64,000 nucleotides of DNA from Eubacteriales bacterium. GTDB taxonomy: Bacteria > Bacillota > Clostridia > Lachnospirales > Lachnospiraceae. The number at the start of each line of letters is the position of its first letter. The stretch's first letter is position 1. The notes beneath the pieces were generated by a model. That model searched no databases. It saw only the letters and a program-made list of their open reading frames with translations, and had not been told where the DNA came from. This document shows, piece after piece, positions 32,188 through 41,320 of this stretch. The position numbers were made by a program, and so were the translations under genes. The stretch lies in NCBI GenBank assembly GCA_030524715.1, contig JAUNGB010000003.1, positions 39,620-103,619 on the forward strand, read 5' to 3'.

Positions 32188-32982
32188 TTAAATTTCCCGA
32201 CGCCGATAAACGATCGCAATCAACGCAAGAAATACAACAGCTTCCACGATGATCACGCCGAATACCTGACCTCTGCTTAAAAAATAAGGACTGATCCGCT
32301 CCAGCAGATCCGCCAGTTCCGGGCTGATCTGACTTTGGTCATAGAATTGGAAGATCCACCGGAAGGCCAGCGGTCCCGGAAGCAATGTCCCGATATTCAG
32401 GCCGAAAGGCTGTGTAAGAAAAGCATCGTTCATGGAAAGGATATAATTCACAACGGTATAAAAAAAGGTGATCACCACGGACACGATATAATTTTTATTG
32501 AGAAGAACAACAAGTAAAATACAGGGAAGCGCGCCAACCCACATGATCATTCCTTCCTCAAGCCCAACCGCAAACAATGTCCAAAATCCCACGGGTTTCC
32601 ATCCCTGAAGCAGCAAAACCACAAGGTTTACCAGTCCTCCAACTGCCATGAAACCAATGGCAAACAATAGTAAAACCAGCATCTTGGAAAGCGCCAGCTT
32701 CGTTTGGCTTACCGGGATGACGGCAAGGTTTTTCAGCGTATCATAGTCCAGTTCCCCAAACAACAGGTTAGAAGCCAGTATCACGAGAATCGGCATCAAA
32801 AGCAGATAGGCGCTGAGCTGAAACAAAGCGGACATCAGGCCGTTTACAGCATCCACATCAGTGTTTGCATCCGCCAGAAAGAAAGCATAAGCCAATGGCA
32901 TAAAAACGGAAAGAAGCAGGGAAATAAATACCAGCGGCTTGCGTTTCAGTTTCCAAAATTCACATTTTATCAGTTTAAGCAA
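32188..32982 (-). CDS. ABC permease of a bacitracin/lantibiotic-type exporter (first)
   Basis: This is a 264-residue permease with six helices, starting KLIKCEFWKLKRKPLVFISL and carrying GELDYDTLKNLAVIPVSQTK, the same intracellular motif as its partner. The two permeases are distant paralogues. It overlaps the ATPase end by 8 bases. With the ATPase it should form a complex that expels a cell-wall-active peptide; the actual peptide is not known. Confidence 0.8.
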   Translation of the reverse strand: MLKLIKCEFWKLKRKPLVFISLLLSVFMPLAYAFFLADANTDVDAVNGLMSALFQLSAYLLLMPILVILASNLLFGELDYDTLKNLAVIPVSQTKLALSKMLVLLLFAIGFMAVGGLVNLVVLLLQGWKPVGFWTLFAVGLEEGMIMWVGALPCILLVVLLNKNYIVSVVITFFYTVVNYILSMNDAFLTQPFGLNIGTLLPGPLAFRWIFQFYDQSQISPELADLLERISPYFLSRGQVFGVIIVEAVVFLALIAIVYRRREI

Positions 32983-33898
32983 TTCCTTCGCCTCCCGTCA
33001 CACGCTTGAAATAATCCTCAAGGCTTTCCTCGCAGGTATAGGCTTCCGATACCACTAATCCGCTTTCCACAAAAGCGGTGACGATTTCCCCCACAGGCAA
33101 AGCCAGGTTGTACAGGCGCAGATTATGGTCGTCCTGTATGGAAAAATGCCTCTCATAGAAATTGCGCTCTAAAATTCTCGCCGCCTGCGCCGTATCAGAA
33201 ACAGTAAAACGGATATGTTTATTGCTTTTCTGTTCCAGCTCCCAAAGGCTTTCTTCCTCCAGTAATGCGCCGTGGTCGATAATCCCTATATCATCAGCCA
33301 GTAAAGAAATTTCTGAAAGAATATGGCTGGAGATTAAAATCGTCTTTCCTCTTTCGTCGCAAAGCTGCCGGATAAAGGAGCGTACTTCCGCGATCCCGAT
33401 AGGATCAAGCCCGTTGATGGGCTCGTCCAGAATTAAAAGCTCCGGGTCGTGCATGACCGCCAGGGCAATCGCCAACCGCTGCTTCATACCAAGGGAATAT
33501 TGGGAAAACAGCTTCTTATCCTGATAGGGCAGACCCACTAAATCCAGAGCATCCTTGATGGCATGGCTGTTGGGTACGCCCCGCAGCAAAGCAAAAATAC
33601 GCAGATTTTCCGTTGCGGTCAGGTTGGGATAAAAACCGGGGGACTCGATCAGGCTGCCGATTCGCGGCAGTATTTTCTTTTCATTTCCCCGCAAAGGCTT
33701 TCCCCATATCCTGATTTCGCCGGACGTGGGCTGTGTCAGTCCAAGGATCATTTTCATAGTCGTTGTTTTACCGGCGCCGTTTCGCCCCAGCAGACCGTAG
33801 ATTTTCCCTTTCTCCACATGGATACTGAGGTCGGCGACGCTCTTTTGATCGCCATATTTCTTTGTAAGATTTTTTGTTTCAATAATGTAATTGCTCAT
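32975..33898 (-). CDS. ABC ATPase, BcrA/SpaF-like
   Basis: The 307-residue ATPase has Walker A GRNGAGKTTTMK (about 38-49), Q-loop in IGSLIESPGFYPN with the E in place of Q that marks lantibiotic-type ATPases, signature YSLGMKQRLAI (about 131-141), Walker B LLILDEPINGLDPIG and switch His in ISSHILSEI. The E-loop is a recognised feature of the LanF/BcrA group and supports the defence role. ATG 33898 follows GGAGG; an upstream in-frame start at 33979 would run through the operator repeats and is rejected. Confidence 0.88.
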   Translation of the reverse strand: MSNYIIETKNLTKKYGDQKSVADLSIHVEKGKIYGLLGRNGAGKTTTMKMILGLTQPTSGEIRIWGKPLRGNEKKILPRIGSLIESPGFYPNLTATENLRIFALLRGVPNSHAIKDALDLVGLPYQDKKLFSQYSLGMKQRLAIALAVMHDPELLILDEPINGLDPIGIAEVRSFIRQLCDERGKTILISSHILSEISLLADDIGIIDHGALLEEESLWELEQKSNKHIRFTVSDTAQAARILERNFYERHFSIQDDHNLRLYNLALPVGEIVTAFVESGLVVSEAYTCEESLEDYFKRVTGGEGIA

Positions 33899-33923
33899 AT
33901 TCAAACCTCCTGTTCTGAAGGAT

Positions 33924-33977
33924 ATTTTACCACGCCAACCTTGCATAAACCTTGCCGTAACCTTCCACACACCTTGC
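33924..33977 (-). promoter_or_regulatory. ABC promoter with four 11-bp-spaced repeats
   Basis: ACCTTGC occurs at 33938, 33949 and 33971 and ACCTTCC at 33960: four direct repeats with a period of exactly 11 bp. A minus-strand -10 (TAAAAT) lies at 33929-33924 without a good -35, so the repeats are the probable landing site of the OmpR-type regulator encoded at 35.7 kb. Confidence 0.78.
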
Positions 33978-34017
33978 AATTCGGAACAAACGCTTTTCCG
34001 GAAATTCTATGAAAGCA

Positions 34018-34093
34018 GTCAAATACCCTGATGCTTGCATCGGGATATTTGACCCTCGCGACAGGTCTACGTATCACTTCGGTCGGTGCTCAC
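34018..34093 (+). repeat. Palindromic intergenic repeat
   Basis: GTCAAATACCCTGATGC (34018-34034) pairs almost perfectly with the sequence at 34037-34053. The right part (34064-34093) matches the EcfA insertion at 24184-24214 (shared GGTCTACG, CTTCG and TCGGTGCT). Confidence 0.6.
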
Positions 34094-34133
34094 AAAAATA
34101 AAGGCTCCCCGCCATAGAGACAGGAGAGCCTTA
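34094..34133 (-). terminator. Terminator after the histidine kinase
   Basis: On the minus strand AAGGCTCTCC pairs with GGGGAGCCTT, followed by TATTTTTG. It overlaps the kinase stop codon and separates the sensor genes from the ABC genes. Confidence 0.75.
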
Positions 34134-35048
34134 ATCTGCAAGAGGGAAGGTCAGGGTAAAAGCGGTCCCTTTTCCCGGAGCGCTTTCCACGGTTATGGTT
34201 CCGTTCATTTTTTCTGCAAGCTGATGTACGATAGACAGCCCCAGGCCGCTGCCTTTTTCGGACCGGCCTTTGTCGCATTTATAAAGCCGTTCAAAGATAT
34301 GCTTCAGATCTTCCTTTTCCATTCCGGCGCCGTTGTCAGCTAAAAAGAGTTTCATATTTCCGCTTTGCTTTGACAGGGAAATCTCTATTTTATCCCCGTG
34401 ACTGTGAGTGATCACATTTTGTATGAGATTGTTCAATATCCGCATATATCCGTCCATATCCAGTTTTACCCGGAATGGCTGTTCAGGAATATCAATATGG
34501 TACTCCATCTGCTTATCCTCAAATATGGGGATCCAGTCGATGAGGATATTCCTTGTCAGTTCCCCTGCTTCAATGACGTTTATTTCCATGGAAAACTCAT
34601 CCGAATTGAGTTTGAACCAGTCAAAAAGCACGTCGATATATTCCTTCAGGTCGTGGGCTTTCCGGCGGGCAGTTTCTATATAATCGTCCCGGTCCTTTCC
34701 GGTAACAATCCCTTTGTGCGCGGCGTCAAGATACCCGATCAGGGTAGTGAGGGGCGTTCTCACGTCATGGGAAAGACTTGTCATAAGCTGCCGGTTTGCT
34801 TCGTCTGTCCGGCGAAACGCGGACAGCCTGTTTTCGTAGGATACGACAATATCATTGATTTCGTAGGCAATCGGCGCGGTAAGCTCATTTGCAGCGGATA
34901 AGATACGCCTGTTTCCGTTTCCGTTCTTAACGTCAGCCAGCGCCTCAGACATTTCGGAAATCTGTTTCTTTACCCGCCTGACAGTAAGGCAGGAAGTAAG
35001 GACGGCAAGGATGGCAATGACAATGGATGCAGCAGCAATAAATTCCAT
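34131..35048 (-). CDS. Sensor histidine kinase of the lantibiotic-type module
   Basis: The 305-residue kinase has a single N-terminal membrane helix (IAAASIVIAILAVLTSCL) and almost no extracellular part, like intramembrane-sensing kinases that listen through the transporter. Phospho-acceptor SLSHDVRTPLTTLIGY, N-box NNLIQNVITHSHGD, G1 DNGAGM and GLGLSIVHQLAE are present. ATG 35048 is chosen because AAGGAGGT lies 9 bases upstream; ATG 35057 touches that site. The gene overlaps or nearly overlaps its regulator. It should act on the regulator encoded just before it. Confidence 0.88.
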   Translation of the reverse strand: MEFIAAASIVIAILAVLTSCLTVRRVKKQISEMSEALADVKNGNGNRRILSAANELTAPIAYEINDIVVSYENRLSAFRRTDEANRQLMTSLSHDVRTPLTTLIGYLDAAHKGIVTGKDRDDYIETARRKAHDLKEYIDVLFDWFKLNSDEFSMEINVIEAGELTRNILIDWIPIFEDKQMEYHIDIPEQPFRVKLDMDGYMRILNNLIQNVITHSHGDKIEISLSKQSGNMKLFLADNGAGMEKEDLKHIFERLYKCDKGRSEKGSGLGLSIVHQLAEKMNGTITVESAPGKGTAFTLTFPLAD

Positions 35049-35053
35049 AAAAA

Positions 35054-35746
35054 TCATACCTCCTTGCTGAAACGGTAGCCGATGCCCTTGATCGTCTGAA
35101 TGTATTTGGGGTTTCCGGGATTTTCTTCTAATTTCTTTCGCAGGCGACTGATAATCGCCATAATGTTGCTGTCGTCATAGAAATATTCCTCGCCCCAGAC
35201 TTCTTCATAAATCCGCTGCTTGGTAAGGATCTTTCCCTGATTCTTCGCTAAGAACAAAAGCAGGTCAAATTCCTTTGGCGGCAGTTCATAGGTTCCATTG
35301 ACCGTAGTAACGGAGCGGCTTTCCAGGTCGATTTCCAAACCGTCAAAGTGAAGCCGCGGCGGCGCTCCTTCCGGCTGATTGAAACGGGTATAGCGCCGAA
35401 TCAGAGAAACAATACGTGCGATCAGCTCGTCCATATCAAAAGGCTTTGTCAGATAATCGTCGGCTCCTGCACGTAATCCCCGCACTTTGGAAACGCTGTC
35501 ATTTTTGGCTGTGAACATCAGAATAGGGAGGCTGCTTTCCGCCCGGATTTTTTCCAGTGTTTCAAATCCGTCCATACCTGGCATCATAACGTCAAGTATC
35601 ACAAGCTGATATTCTTTTTCCTTTAATTTCTCTAAGCCGTCTTTTCCGGCGTTGCAGCAGTCGGCTTCTATATTTTCGGACAGAACGCTGCGTTTGGTCA
35701 GAGCGCAAAGCTCTTTGTCGTCGTCTATGATCAAAACTCTGTTCAT
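35054..35746 (-). CDS. OmpR-family response regulator of the lantibiotic-type module
   Basis: The 230-residue regulator has acidic pair DDD (9-11), phosphorylation site LVILDVMMPGMDG (about 53), Lys in YLTKPFDMDE and a winged helix ending KGIGYRF. Its likely operator is the array of four ACCTTGC repeats before the ABC genes. A hairpin (CCTGACATC/GATGTCAGG) lies in its own leader at about 35803-35828. The pair plus three ABC genes forms one self-contained defence module. Confidence 0.9.
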   Translation of the reverse strand: MNRVLIIDDDKELCALTKRSVLSENIEADCCNAGKDGLEKLKEKEYQLVILDVMMPGMDGFETLEKIRAESSLPILMFTAKNDSVSKVRGLRAGADDYLTKPFDMDELIARIVSLIRRYTRFNQPEGAPPRLHFDGLEIDLESRSVTTVNGTYELPPKEFDLLLFLAKNQGKILTKQRIYEEVWGEEYFYDDSNIMAIISRLRKKLEENPGNPKYIQTIKGIGYRFSKEV

Positions 35747-36123
35747 GTTTCAATTCCTTTCCTGTTTTGTCCTGCCGTCAGCCGGCTTCCTGACATCCGT
35801 TTTGACGATGTCAGGTATTCTATCATACTTCTCCGTATCACATATTATAATTCTCTGGCTCAGGGAATACAAGCGTCCGCTGATATTGAATGCAGATAAG
35901 TATGCAGCAAAACGGAATGCGAATGTCCGCTTTACAAACCACAAAATCATGTTTTTGCACCTTGTTGCTGTTCGTACCCATAGCCTTACAACCAGTACAA
36001 TGCTTGGGTGTAAACAGTAACTGCAGCTTACAGTTTTGTAAGCTATCTGACAATCGTGGAAACCTATGCTATAATACTATGATAATAGAAACATATGATT
36101 TCACGATATGGGAGGAAAACACC
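35747..36123. other. Divergent intergenic region between two two-component systems
   Basis: This 377-bp stretch holds no gene I can support. Its left end carries the leader hairpin of the minus-strand regulator, and its right end carries the promoter and operator of the plus-strand one. The middle (35870-36010) shows nothing recognisable. Confidence 0.5.
36021..36075 (+). promoter_or_regulatory. Promoter and dyad of the second plus-strand regulator
   Basis: CTGACA (36047-36052), 17 bp, TATAAT (36070-36075). AGCTTACA and TGTAAGCT form a dyad with a 4-base loop just upstream (about 36025-36044). GTAAG/CTTAC elements recur before the ABC genes at 38.04-38.08 kb, which fits autoregulation. Confidence 0.65.
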
Positions 36124-36819
36124 ATGAGTAAGATATTGCTGCTTGAAGATGATTCCAGTCTGATCGACGGACTGGTTTATTCCCTGAAAAAGAACGGCTT
36201 TGAACTGGAAGTGGCAAGGAGCGTCCGGGAGGCGAAAGCCCGGCTGAGTAAGGGACATTCCTTTGATCTGCTTCTTTTGGATGTGACGCTGCCGGATGGG
36301 ACAGGATTTGAAGTATGTGAGACTGTACGCGCTGAACATGACATGACGCTGATTATATTTCTGACTGCTGCCGATGAAGAGACAAGCATTATCCGGGGAC
36401 TTGATAACGGCGGAGACGACTATATCACGAAACCCTTTAAGCTGGGGGAATTATGCTCCCGGATCCGCGCACTGCTCCGACGCAGCACCATACAGGAAAA
36501 GAGCGCAGCAGCAAGGCTGTGCTCCGGTCCCATAGTGATCGACCAAATAGCAGGGAAGGCTTTTCTGAACGGAAATCTGCTGGATCTGACCTGTGCGGAA
36601 TACCGGCTTCTCTGTCTGTTGGTTCAGCATCAGGGACAGATACTGACGCGCTCTGTAATTCTGGACGCCCTGTGGGATGGAAACGGCAGCTTTGTGGATG
36701 ATAATACGCTCTCTGTCTATATCCGCCGCCTGCGGGAGAAAGTCGAGGCAGATCCGTCACAGCCGGAATATCTGAGGACAGTTCGGGGACTTGGATATCG
36801 ATGGGAGGAAATGGTATGA
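36124..36819 (+). CDS. OmpR-family response regulator (FtsX-type module)
   Basis: The 231-residue regulator has acidic residues EDD at 8-10, phosphorylation site LLLLDVTLPDGTG (about 52), Lys in YITKPFKLGE and winged helix ending VRGLGYRWEEMV. It belongs to a four-gene operon RR-HK-ATPase-FtsX permease, the BceRS-BceAB or VraDE-like layout used against cell-wall antibiotics. ATG 36124 follows GGAGGAAAA. It overlaps the kinase start by 4 bases (ATGA). Confidence 0.9.
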   Translation: MSKILLLEDDSSLIDGLVYSLKKNGFELEVARSVREAKARLSKGHSFDLLLLDVTLPDGTGFEVCETVRAEHDMTLIIFLTAADEETSIIRGLDNGGDDYITKPFKLGELCSRIRALLRRSTIQEKSAAARLCSGPIVIDQIAGKAFLNGNLLDLTCAEYRLLCLLVQHQGQILTRSVILDALWDGNGSFVDDNTLSVYIRRLREKVEADPSQPEYLRTVRGLGYRWEEMV

Positions 36820-38045
36820 GTATCCTTCAGGATAAGCCTGTACGGCGTTATCTGGTGTTTATAACGCTGTTTTGCATGGTGTTGTCCTTCTTGTCCCTCT
36901 TTTTTACATGGTTCCAGGGAACACAGACGAAGGCAGCGCTTTTAGAGTGGGAGAGGACCACGGCCTCATCACTGCTGGAACAGGGCGTCCCGTCTCATAT
37001 GATTGCCACTGCGTTCAGCAGTTCAGAAATATCGGCGGAAGGGATGACGCTGCTTGAGCAGATCGGCCACACAGACAACACAGCTCATTGGCTTCTGAGC
37101 AGTTCCCGGCAGGCCATGCTTCAATCCGCCGGTTCCTATGTGCTGATCTTAACATCGCTGTCATTGTTGCTCATGGGCGGCACGCTCTGGTTCCTGTTTG
37201 GCCGTGAGCGTTTGTACCAACGTGCGTTACAGGCGGTTACCCAGTATGAGGACGGGGTGTTTTCCTGCCGCCTGCCCCGGGGGGATTCCGGTACCCTTTG
37301 TCATTTCTTTGGAGCAGTAGACCAGTTAGCCACAGCCCTTCAGGCAAAAAGCGAGGCGGAAGCACAGGGCAGGATTTTTCTAAAGGATACCATATCGGAT
37401 ATTTCCCACCAGCTAAAAACTCCTTTGGCAGCACTGGAGCTCTATATGGAGATCATTACCGCGGAGCCGGATCACCCGGATACGGTATCTGAATTTGCGC
37501 AAAAGTCCATAAAATCTCTGGATCGGATGGAACATTTGATCCAATCGCTGCTGAAAATTATGCGGCTGGATGCAGGAAGCGTTATGTTTGAGTCCCATCC
37601 CTGCCGGATCATGCAGTTGGCGGAGCAGGCGACCGCCGATCTGCGTACCCGCGCGGAGCAGGAGAATAAACACCTGTATCTGGAAGGCCGTCCGGATGAG
37701 CTTCTGGACTGTGATCCGGACTGGACGGCGGAGGCCATCGGCAATCTGGTCAAAAATGCTTTAGACCATACCGAGCCCGGGGGAACCATCCGGGTGTCCT
37801 GGTATCGGTCGCCCGCCATGCTGCGTCTGTCGGTTACAGACGACGGACGCGGTATTTCGCAAGAGGATATTCACCATATTTTTAAACGATTTTACCGGAG
37901 CCGGAACGCCGGAGATTCCCAGGGTATCGGACTGGGGCTGCCGTTGGCAAAGTCCATTGTGGAGAATCAGGGGGGAATACTGTCCGTTCAAAGCGCGCCC
38001 GGTTCCGGAACCGTTTTTACCTTATCCTTCCTTACAAAATCGTAA
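36816..38045 (+). CDS. Sensor histidine kinase (FtsX-type module)
   Basis: The 409-residue kinase has two membrane helices (about 14-36 and 107-130) and an outside loop of about 70 residues, a HAMP-like linker, phospho-acceptor DISHQLKTPLAALELYME, N-box GNLVKNALDHTE, G1 DDGRGIS, and GIGLGLPLAKSIVENQGG. Unlike BceS it has a real sensor loop, so it may detect the ligand directly. ATG 36816 sits in the regulator's stop with GGGAGGAAA upstream. Confidence 0.88.
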   Translation: MSILQDKPVRRYLVFITLFCMVLSFLSLFFTWFQGTQTKAALLEWERTTASSLLEQGVPSHMIATAFSSSEISAEGMTLLEQIGHTDNTAHWLLSSSRQAMLQSAGSYVLILTSLSLLLMGGTLWFLFGRERLYQRALQAVTQYEDGVFSCRLPRGDSGTLCHFFGAVDQLATALQAKSEAEAQGRIFLKDTISDISHQLKTPLAALELYMEIITAEPDHPDTVSEFAQKSIKSLDRMEHLIQSLLKIMRLDAGSVMFESHPCRIMQLAEQATADLRTRAEQENKHLYLEGRPDELLDCDPDWTAEAIGNLVKNALDHTEPGGTIRVSWYRSPAMLRLSVTDDGRGISQEDIHHIFKRFYRSRNAGDSQGIGLGLPLAKSIVENQGGILSVQSAPGSGTVFTLSFLTKS

Positions 38046-38089
38046 GCATAAAACAGATGAAAATTCACCGGATCGTAAGGTTACGATGA
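38041..38089 (+). promoter_or_regulatory. Candidate operator before the FtsX-type ABC genes
   Basis: ATCGTAAG occurs twice with a 33-bp offset (three helical repeats of 11), the second copy being part of the dyad TCGTAAGGTTACGA (38073-38086). A good -10 is not evident, which fits activator dependence. Confidence 0.5.
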
Positions 38090-38170
38090 TAAGATCTTTA
38101 AAGGATTAAGTCCCAACTGGTTGTTGGGTACTGAAACCTTACACTTAATTCAGGAGGAAGGTGTTACATC

Positions 38171-38854
38171 ATGGAAATTTTAAAAGTAGAACATCTATGT
38201 AAAACCTACGGGAGCGGCGACGCCCGGGTAGACGCGCTGAAAAATGTATCCTTTACCCTGCAGAAGGGAGAATTTGCCGCCGTGGTAGGGGAATCCGGTT
38301 CCGGAAAGAGTACCCTGCTCAACTGTATCGGCGGTCTGGACGACCCTACTTCCGGCAAGGTCTATCTGGACGGGAAAGACCTGTTTGCCATGAAGGAAAA
38401 TCAGAGAACAATATTCCGCCGCCAGAATATGGGATTTGTTTTTCAGTCTTTCCAGTTGGTGGCAGAGCTGAATGTAGAACAGAATATTATTTTCCCTCTG
38501 CTGCTGGACTATAAAAAGCCTGATCAGCATCGGGTAGATGAGATTCTGGAGGTTCTTGGACTCACTGAGCGGAGACGTCATCTGCCCGGGCAGCTTTCCG
38601 GCGGCCAGCAGCAGCGCGTGGCAATCGGACGCGCCCTGATAACGCGGTCTTCCCTGATCCTGGCCGACGAGCCGACCGGAAATCTTGATTCCCGCAACAG
38701 TCAGGATGTGCTGGATCTGCTGACAAAGGCTTCCCGTCGCTATCAGCAGACCATTTTGATGATTACCCACAATGAAAACCTGACGGAATCTGTAGACCGG
38801 GTTTTGCGGGTCAGCGACGGCGTCCTCCGGGATCTGGGAGGTGCGCGGCTATGA
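38171..38854 (+). CDS. ABC ATPase, LolD/MacB/BceA-like
   Basis: The 227-residue ATPase is of the MacB-type subfamily that works with FtsX permeases: Walker [10 protein letters not shown] (about 38-46), [25 protein letters not shown], signature [11 protein letters not shown] (about 139-149), Walker [16 protein letters not shown] and switch His in MITHNENL. It overlaps the permease start (ATGA). The pair drives mechanotransmission rather than simple transport in characterised relatives. Confidence 0.9.
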   Translation: MEILKVEHLCKTYGSGDARVDALKNVSFTLQKGEFAAVVGESGSGKSTLLNCIGGLDDPTSGKVYLDGKDLFAMKENQRTIFRRQNMGFVFQSFQLVAELNVEQNIIFPLLLDYKKPDQHRVDEILEVLGLTERRRHLPGQLSGGQQQRVAIGRALITRSSLILADEPTGNLDSRNSQDVLDLLTKASRRYQQTILMITHNENLTESVDRVLRVSDGVLRDLGGARL

Positions 38855-41193
38855 AAAAATATCTGGATTTGGTCCGGATTTCTGCCAGGGTACGCCGCAG
38901 GCAGAGTCGGATGACACGGTTCTGCATTATTCTGGCGGTCTTTCTTGTATCCGGTATTTTCAGTATGGCAGACATGGAGATCCGAAGCCAGCGTCAGCAG
39001 AGTATTATGAACGACGGCGCCTGGCACGCCATGTTTCCCTATGTTACCGATGAACAGGCTGCGCTCATTGCGGCCCGGCCGGAGGTGGTAAACAGCAGCC
39101 GCTATGAGGTCACGAACTACCATGTCAACATGGGATATATCCTGGAGGGCAAGGAAACCGGAATCTGCGGATTTGATGAGTCCATGCTTGAACTTTATCC
39201 TTCGTTTGAAATCACGGAGGGCAGTTTTCCAACCAGGGCAGATCAGGCGATGGTAACGCAAAGTATACAAAAGCAGGCGGGCGTTCAGCTTGGGGATACG
39301 GTAACGCTGCAGACGCCGGATGGAAAATCCCTGGAGTTTACAGTCTGCGGCTTTGTGGGGGACACCTCTATGCTTACACAGAGGGATGCATTCTGTCTGT
39401 TTTTCAATGTGGAAGGGTATGAGACTTATTTTACGGAGGCGACCCAAACAAAAGACCGGGAGTTCTATGTGGAATTTACGCCCTGGTGCAACATCCAAAA
39501 AACTATTTCGGATATTTGCGCGCAATTGGATATTGATAAGAGTACGGTGGGGCAGAATGTCAAGCTGCTGGCGCTGATGCTTCAGAGCGATGATTCGTTC
39601 ATGCTTCAGCTTTACATAGTTGCCGCAATTCTTGCCATGTTGGTCATGGCGGCGGGGATTCTGATGATTTCCAGCAGTCTTAACAGCAATGTATCTGACC
39701 GGACCGCTTTTTTCGGAATGATGCGCTGCCTGGGAGCAACCCCAAAGCAAGTGGTCCGGCTGGTGCGCAGGGAAGCGATAACCCTTTGCAGAGTCTCCAT
39801 CCCCATAGGAATGGGAATCAGTGTTCTGGTAGTCTGGTGCCTGTGCGCGGTTCTCCGATATCTCAGCCCGTCGTATTTCGCGGGGATTCCTGTATTTGGG
39901 GTAAGCTGGCCGGGGCTGGCAGGCGGCGCCCTGATCGGACTGGTAACGGTGCTTCTGGCAGTCCGGTCCCCGGCAAAGCGTGCCTCGAAGGTCTCCCCGC
40001 TGACTGCAGTTTCCGGAAATGCGGGCACGTTCCCGGCGAAAAAAGCGGCAAATACACGAATCCTTCCTGTTGAAGTGACTCTGGGGGTGCACCACGCCGC
40101 AGGAAGCAAGAAGAATTTCCTTTTAATGACCGGCTCCTTTGCGTTCAGTATCATTCTTTTCCTGAGCTTCAGCCCTGTCATTGATTTTATGAACCACGCG
40201 ATCACGCCGCTGCAGCCGTATACGCCGGATGTTTCCGTGGTCAGCCAGGATAATACCTGCTCTGTTCCCCCATCCTTACTGCAGGAAATCGTGGAACAGC
40301 CGGCTGTCAGGCGCGCCTATGGCCGCAGCTTTGCCTATGATATGCCGGTACAGATCAATGGTTCCGATGCAGATATTATGCTGATTTCTTATGAGGACAA
40401 TCAGTTTTACTGGGCGGAGGATATGCTGCAGGAGGGTTCCGTTCAGGCGGCGGCGCAGGGAGAGGGCGTCCTGATCGAAAAAGGAAGCGACACAGTCTTT
40501 TCAGTCGGGGATACTATCACGCTCCATACTCCTGCAGGCCTTCGGGAGGTTCCGGTGGCCGGGGTTCTTTCCTATACTCAGTTCAGCAAAGCAGAAGGGC
40601 AGGAAACGGTCATTTGTTCTGAAGGACTTTTCCGGGAACTGACCGGGGAAAGAAACTATACCATTATTGATATCCAGTTGAATGCCGATGCTTCGGACAG
40701 GGATGTAGATGAACTTCGGAAGCTGGCAGGGGATGAACTGCTGTTTTCTGACAGGAGAATGAGCAACAGCGAAACCAGAGGCGCCTACTATGCGTTTGCT
40801 CTGTTCCTGTATGGATTTCTGGCTGTCATTGCACTGATCGCCATGTTCAATATTGTCAACAGCATTTCGATGAGCGTGTCTGCCCGGATGAAACAATACG
40901 GAGCTATGCGTGCCATTGGTATGGATTCGCAGCAACTGCTCCGCATGGTGGCTGCGGAAGCTGTAACCTATGTGTTCTGGGGAATTGTCCTGGGATGTAC
41001 GGTGGGCTTGATCCTCAACAGGCAGCTTTATTCGCGCCTGGTGACTTATCGCTGGGGAGAGCCATGGTATGTGCCTGTGGGAGCCTTGGGTATTATCCTT
41101 TTGTTGGTCATTATGTCCGTTCTGTGGGCAATCCATGCTCCGGCAAAGCGCATCCGCAGCTTATCTGTCGTGGATACCATCGGTGAACAATGA
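38851..41193 (+). CDS. FtsX-family ABC permease
   Basis: The 780-residue protein has one N-terminal helix (about 24-44), an extracytoplasmic domain (about 50-245), an FtsX block of three helices (about 255-390), a further helix (about 420-445), a second outside domain (about 450-640) and a final FtsX block (about 645-770; YAFALFLYGFLAVIALIAMF). The duplicated FtsX layout and large outside domains fit the BceB/MacB-like group acting on antimicrobial peptides or lipoproteins. It ends the operon and is followed by a strong terminator. Confidence 0.87.
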   Translation: MKKYLDLVRISARVRRRQSRMTRFCIILAVFLVSGIFSMADMEIRSQRQQSIMNDGAWHAMFPYVTDEQAALIAARPEVVNSSRYEVTNYHVNMGYILEGKETGICGFDESMLELYPSFEITEGSFPTRADQAMVTQSIQKQAGVQLGDTVTLQTPDGKSLEFTVCGFVGDTSMLTQRDAFCLFFNVEGYETYFTEATQTKDREFYVEFTPWCNIQKTISDICAQLDIDKSTVGQNVKLLALMLQSDDSFMLQLYIVAAILAMLVMAAGILMISSSLNSNVSDRTAFFGMMRCLGATPKQVVRLVRREAITLCRVSIPIGMGISVLVVWCLCAVLRYLSPSYFAGIPVFGVSWPGLAGGALIGLVTVLLAVRSPAKRASKVSPLTAVSGNAGTFPAKKAANTRILPVEVTLGVHHAAGSKKNFLLMTGSFAFSIILFLSFSPVIDFMNHAITPLQPYTPDVSVVSQDNTCSVPPSLLQEIVEQPAVRRAYGRSFAYDMPVQINGSDADIMLISYEDNQFYWAEDMLQEGSVQAAAQGEGVLIEKGSDTVFSVGDTITLHTPAGLREVPVAGVLSYTQFSKAEGQETVICSEGLFRELTGERNYTIIDIQLNADASDRDVDELRKLAGDELLFSDRRMSNSETRGAYYAFALFLYGFLAVIALIAMFNIVNSISMSVSARMKQYGAMRAIGMDSQQLLRMVAAEAVTYVFWGIVLGCTVGLILNRQLYSRLVTYRWGEPWYVPVGALGIILLLVIMSVLWAIHAPAKRIRSLSVVDTIGEQ

Positions 41194-41228
41194 CGGAGTT
41201 TAAAGATGTTAATTTATGTACGTAAAAT

Positions 41229-41264
41229 AAAACCTCCCGGGGGCTTGATACCGGGAGGTTTTTA
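41229..41264 (+). terminator. Intrinsic terminator after the FtsX gene
   Basis: AACCTCCCGG (41231-41240) pairs with CCGGGAGGTT (41251-41260), flanked by A and T runs. Confidence 0.9.
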
Positions 41265-41320
41265 TGATACAAATAAATCAGTTACAACAATAAAAAACAA
41301 TTGTATTCTGGGAGAGATTC

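Noticed and set aside
38743-40095. Long open frame (450 codons) on the minus strand
   Set aside because: It lies fully opposite the FtsX permease and ATPase genes, is rich in Arg, His, Ser and Cys, and has no domain or ribosome site. It is a codon-bias shadow.
31357-41193. Lantibiotic biosynthesis cluster
   Set aside because: The ABC modules resemble lantibiotic immunity genes, but no LanM/LanB/LanC enzyme or precursor peptide is visible, so this is resistance rather than production.
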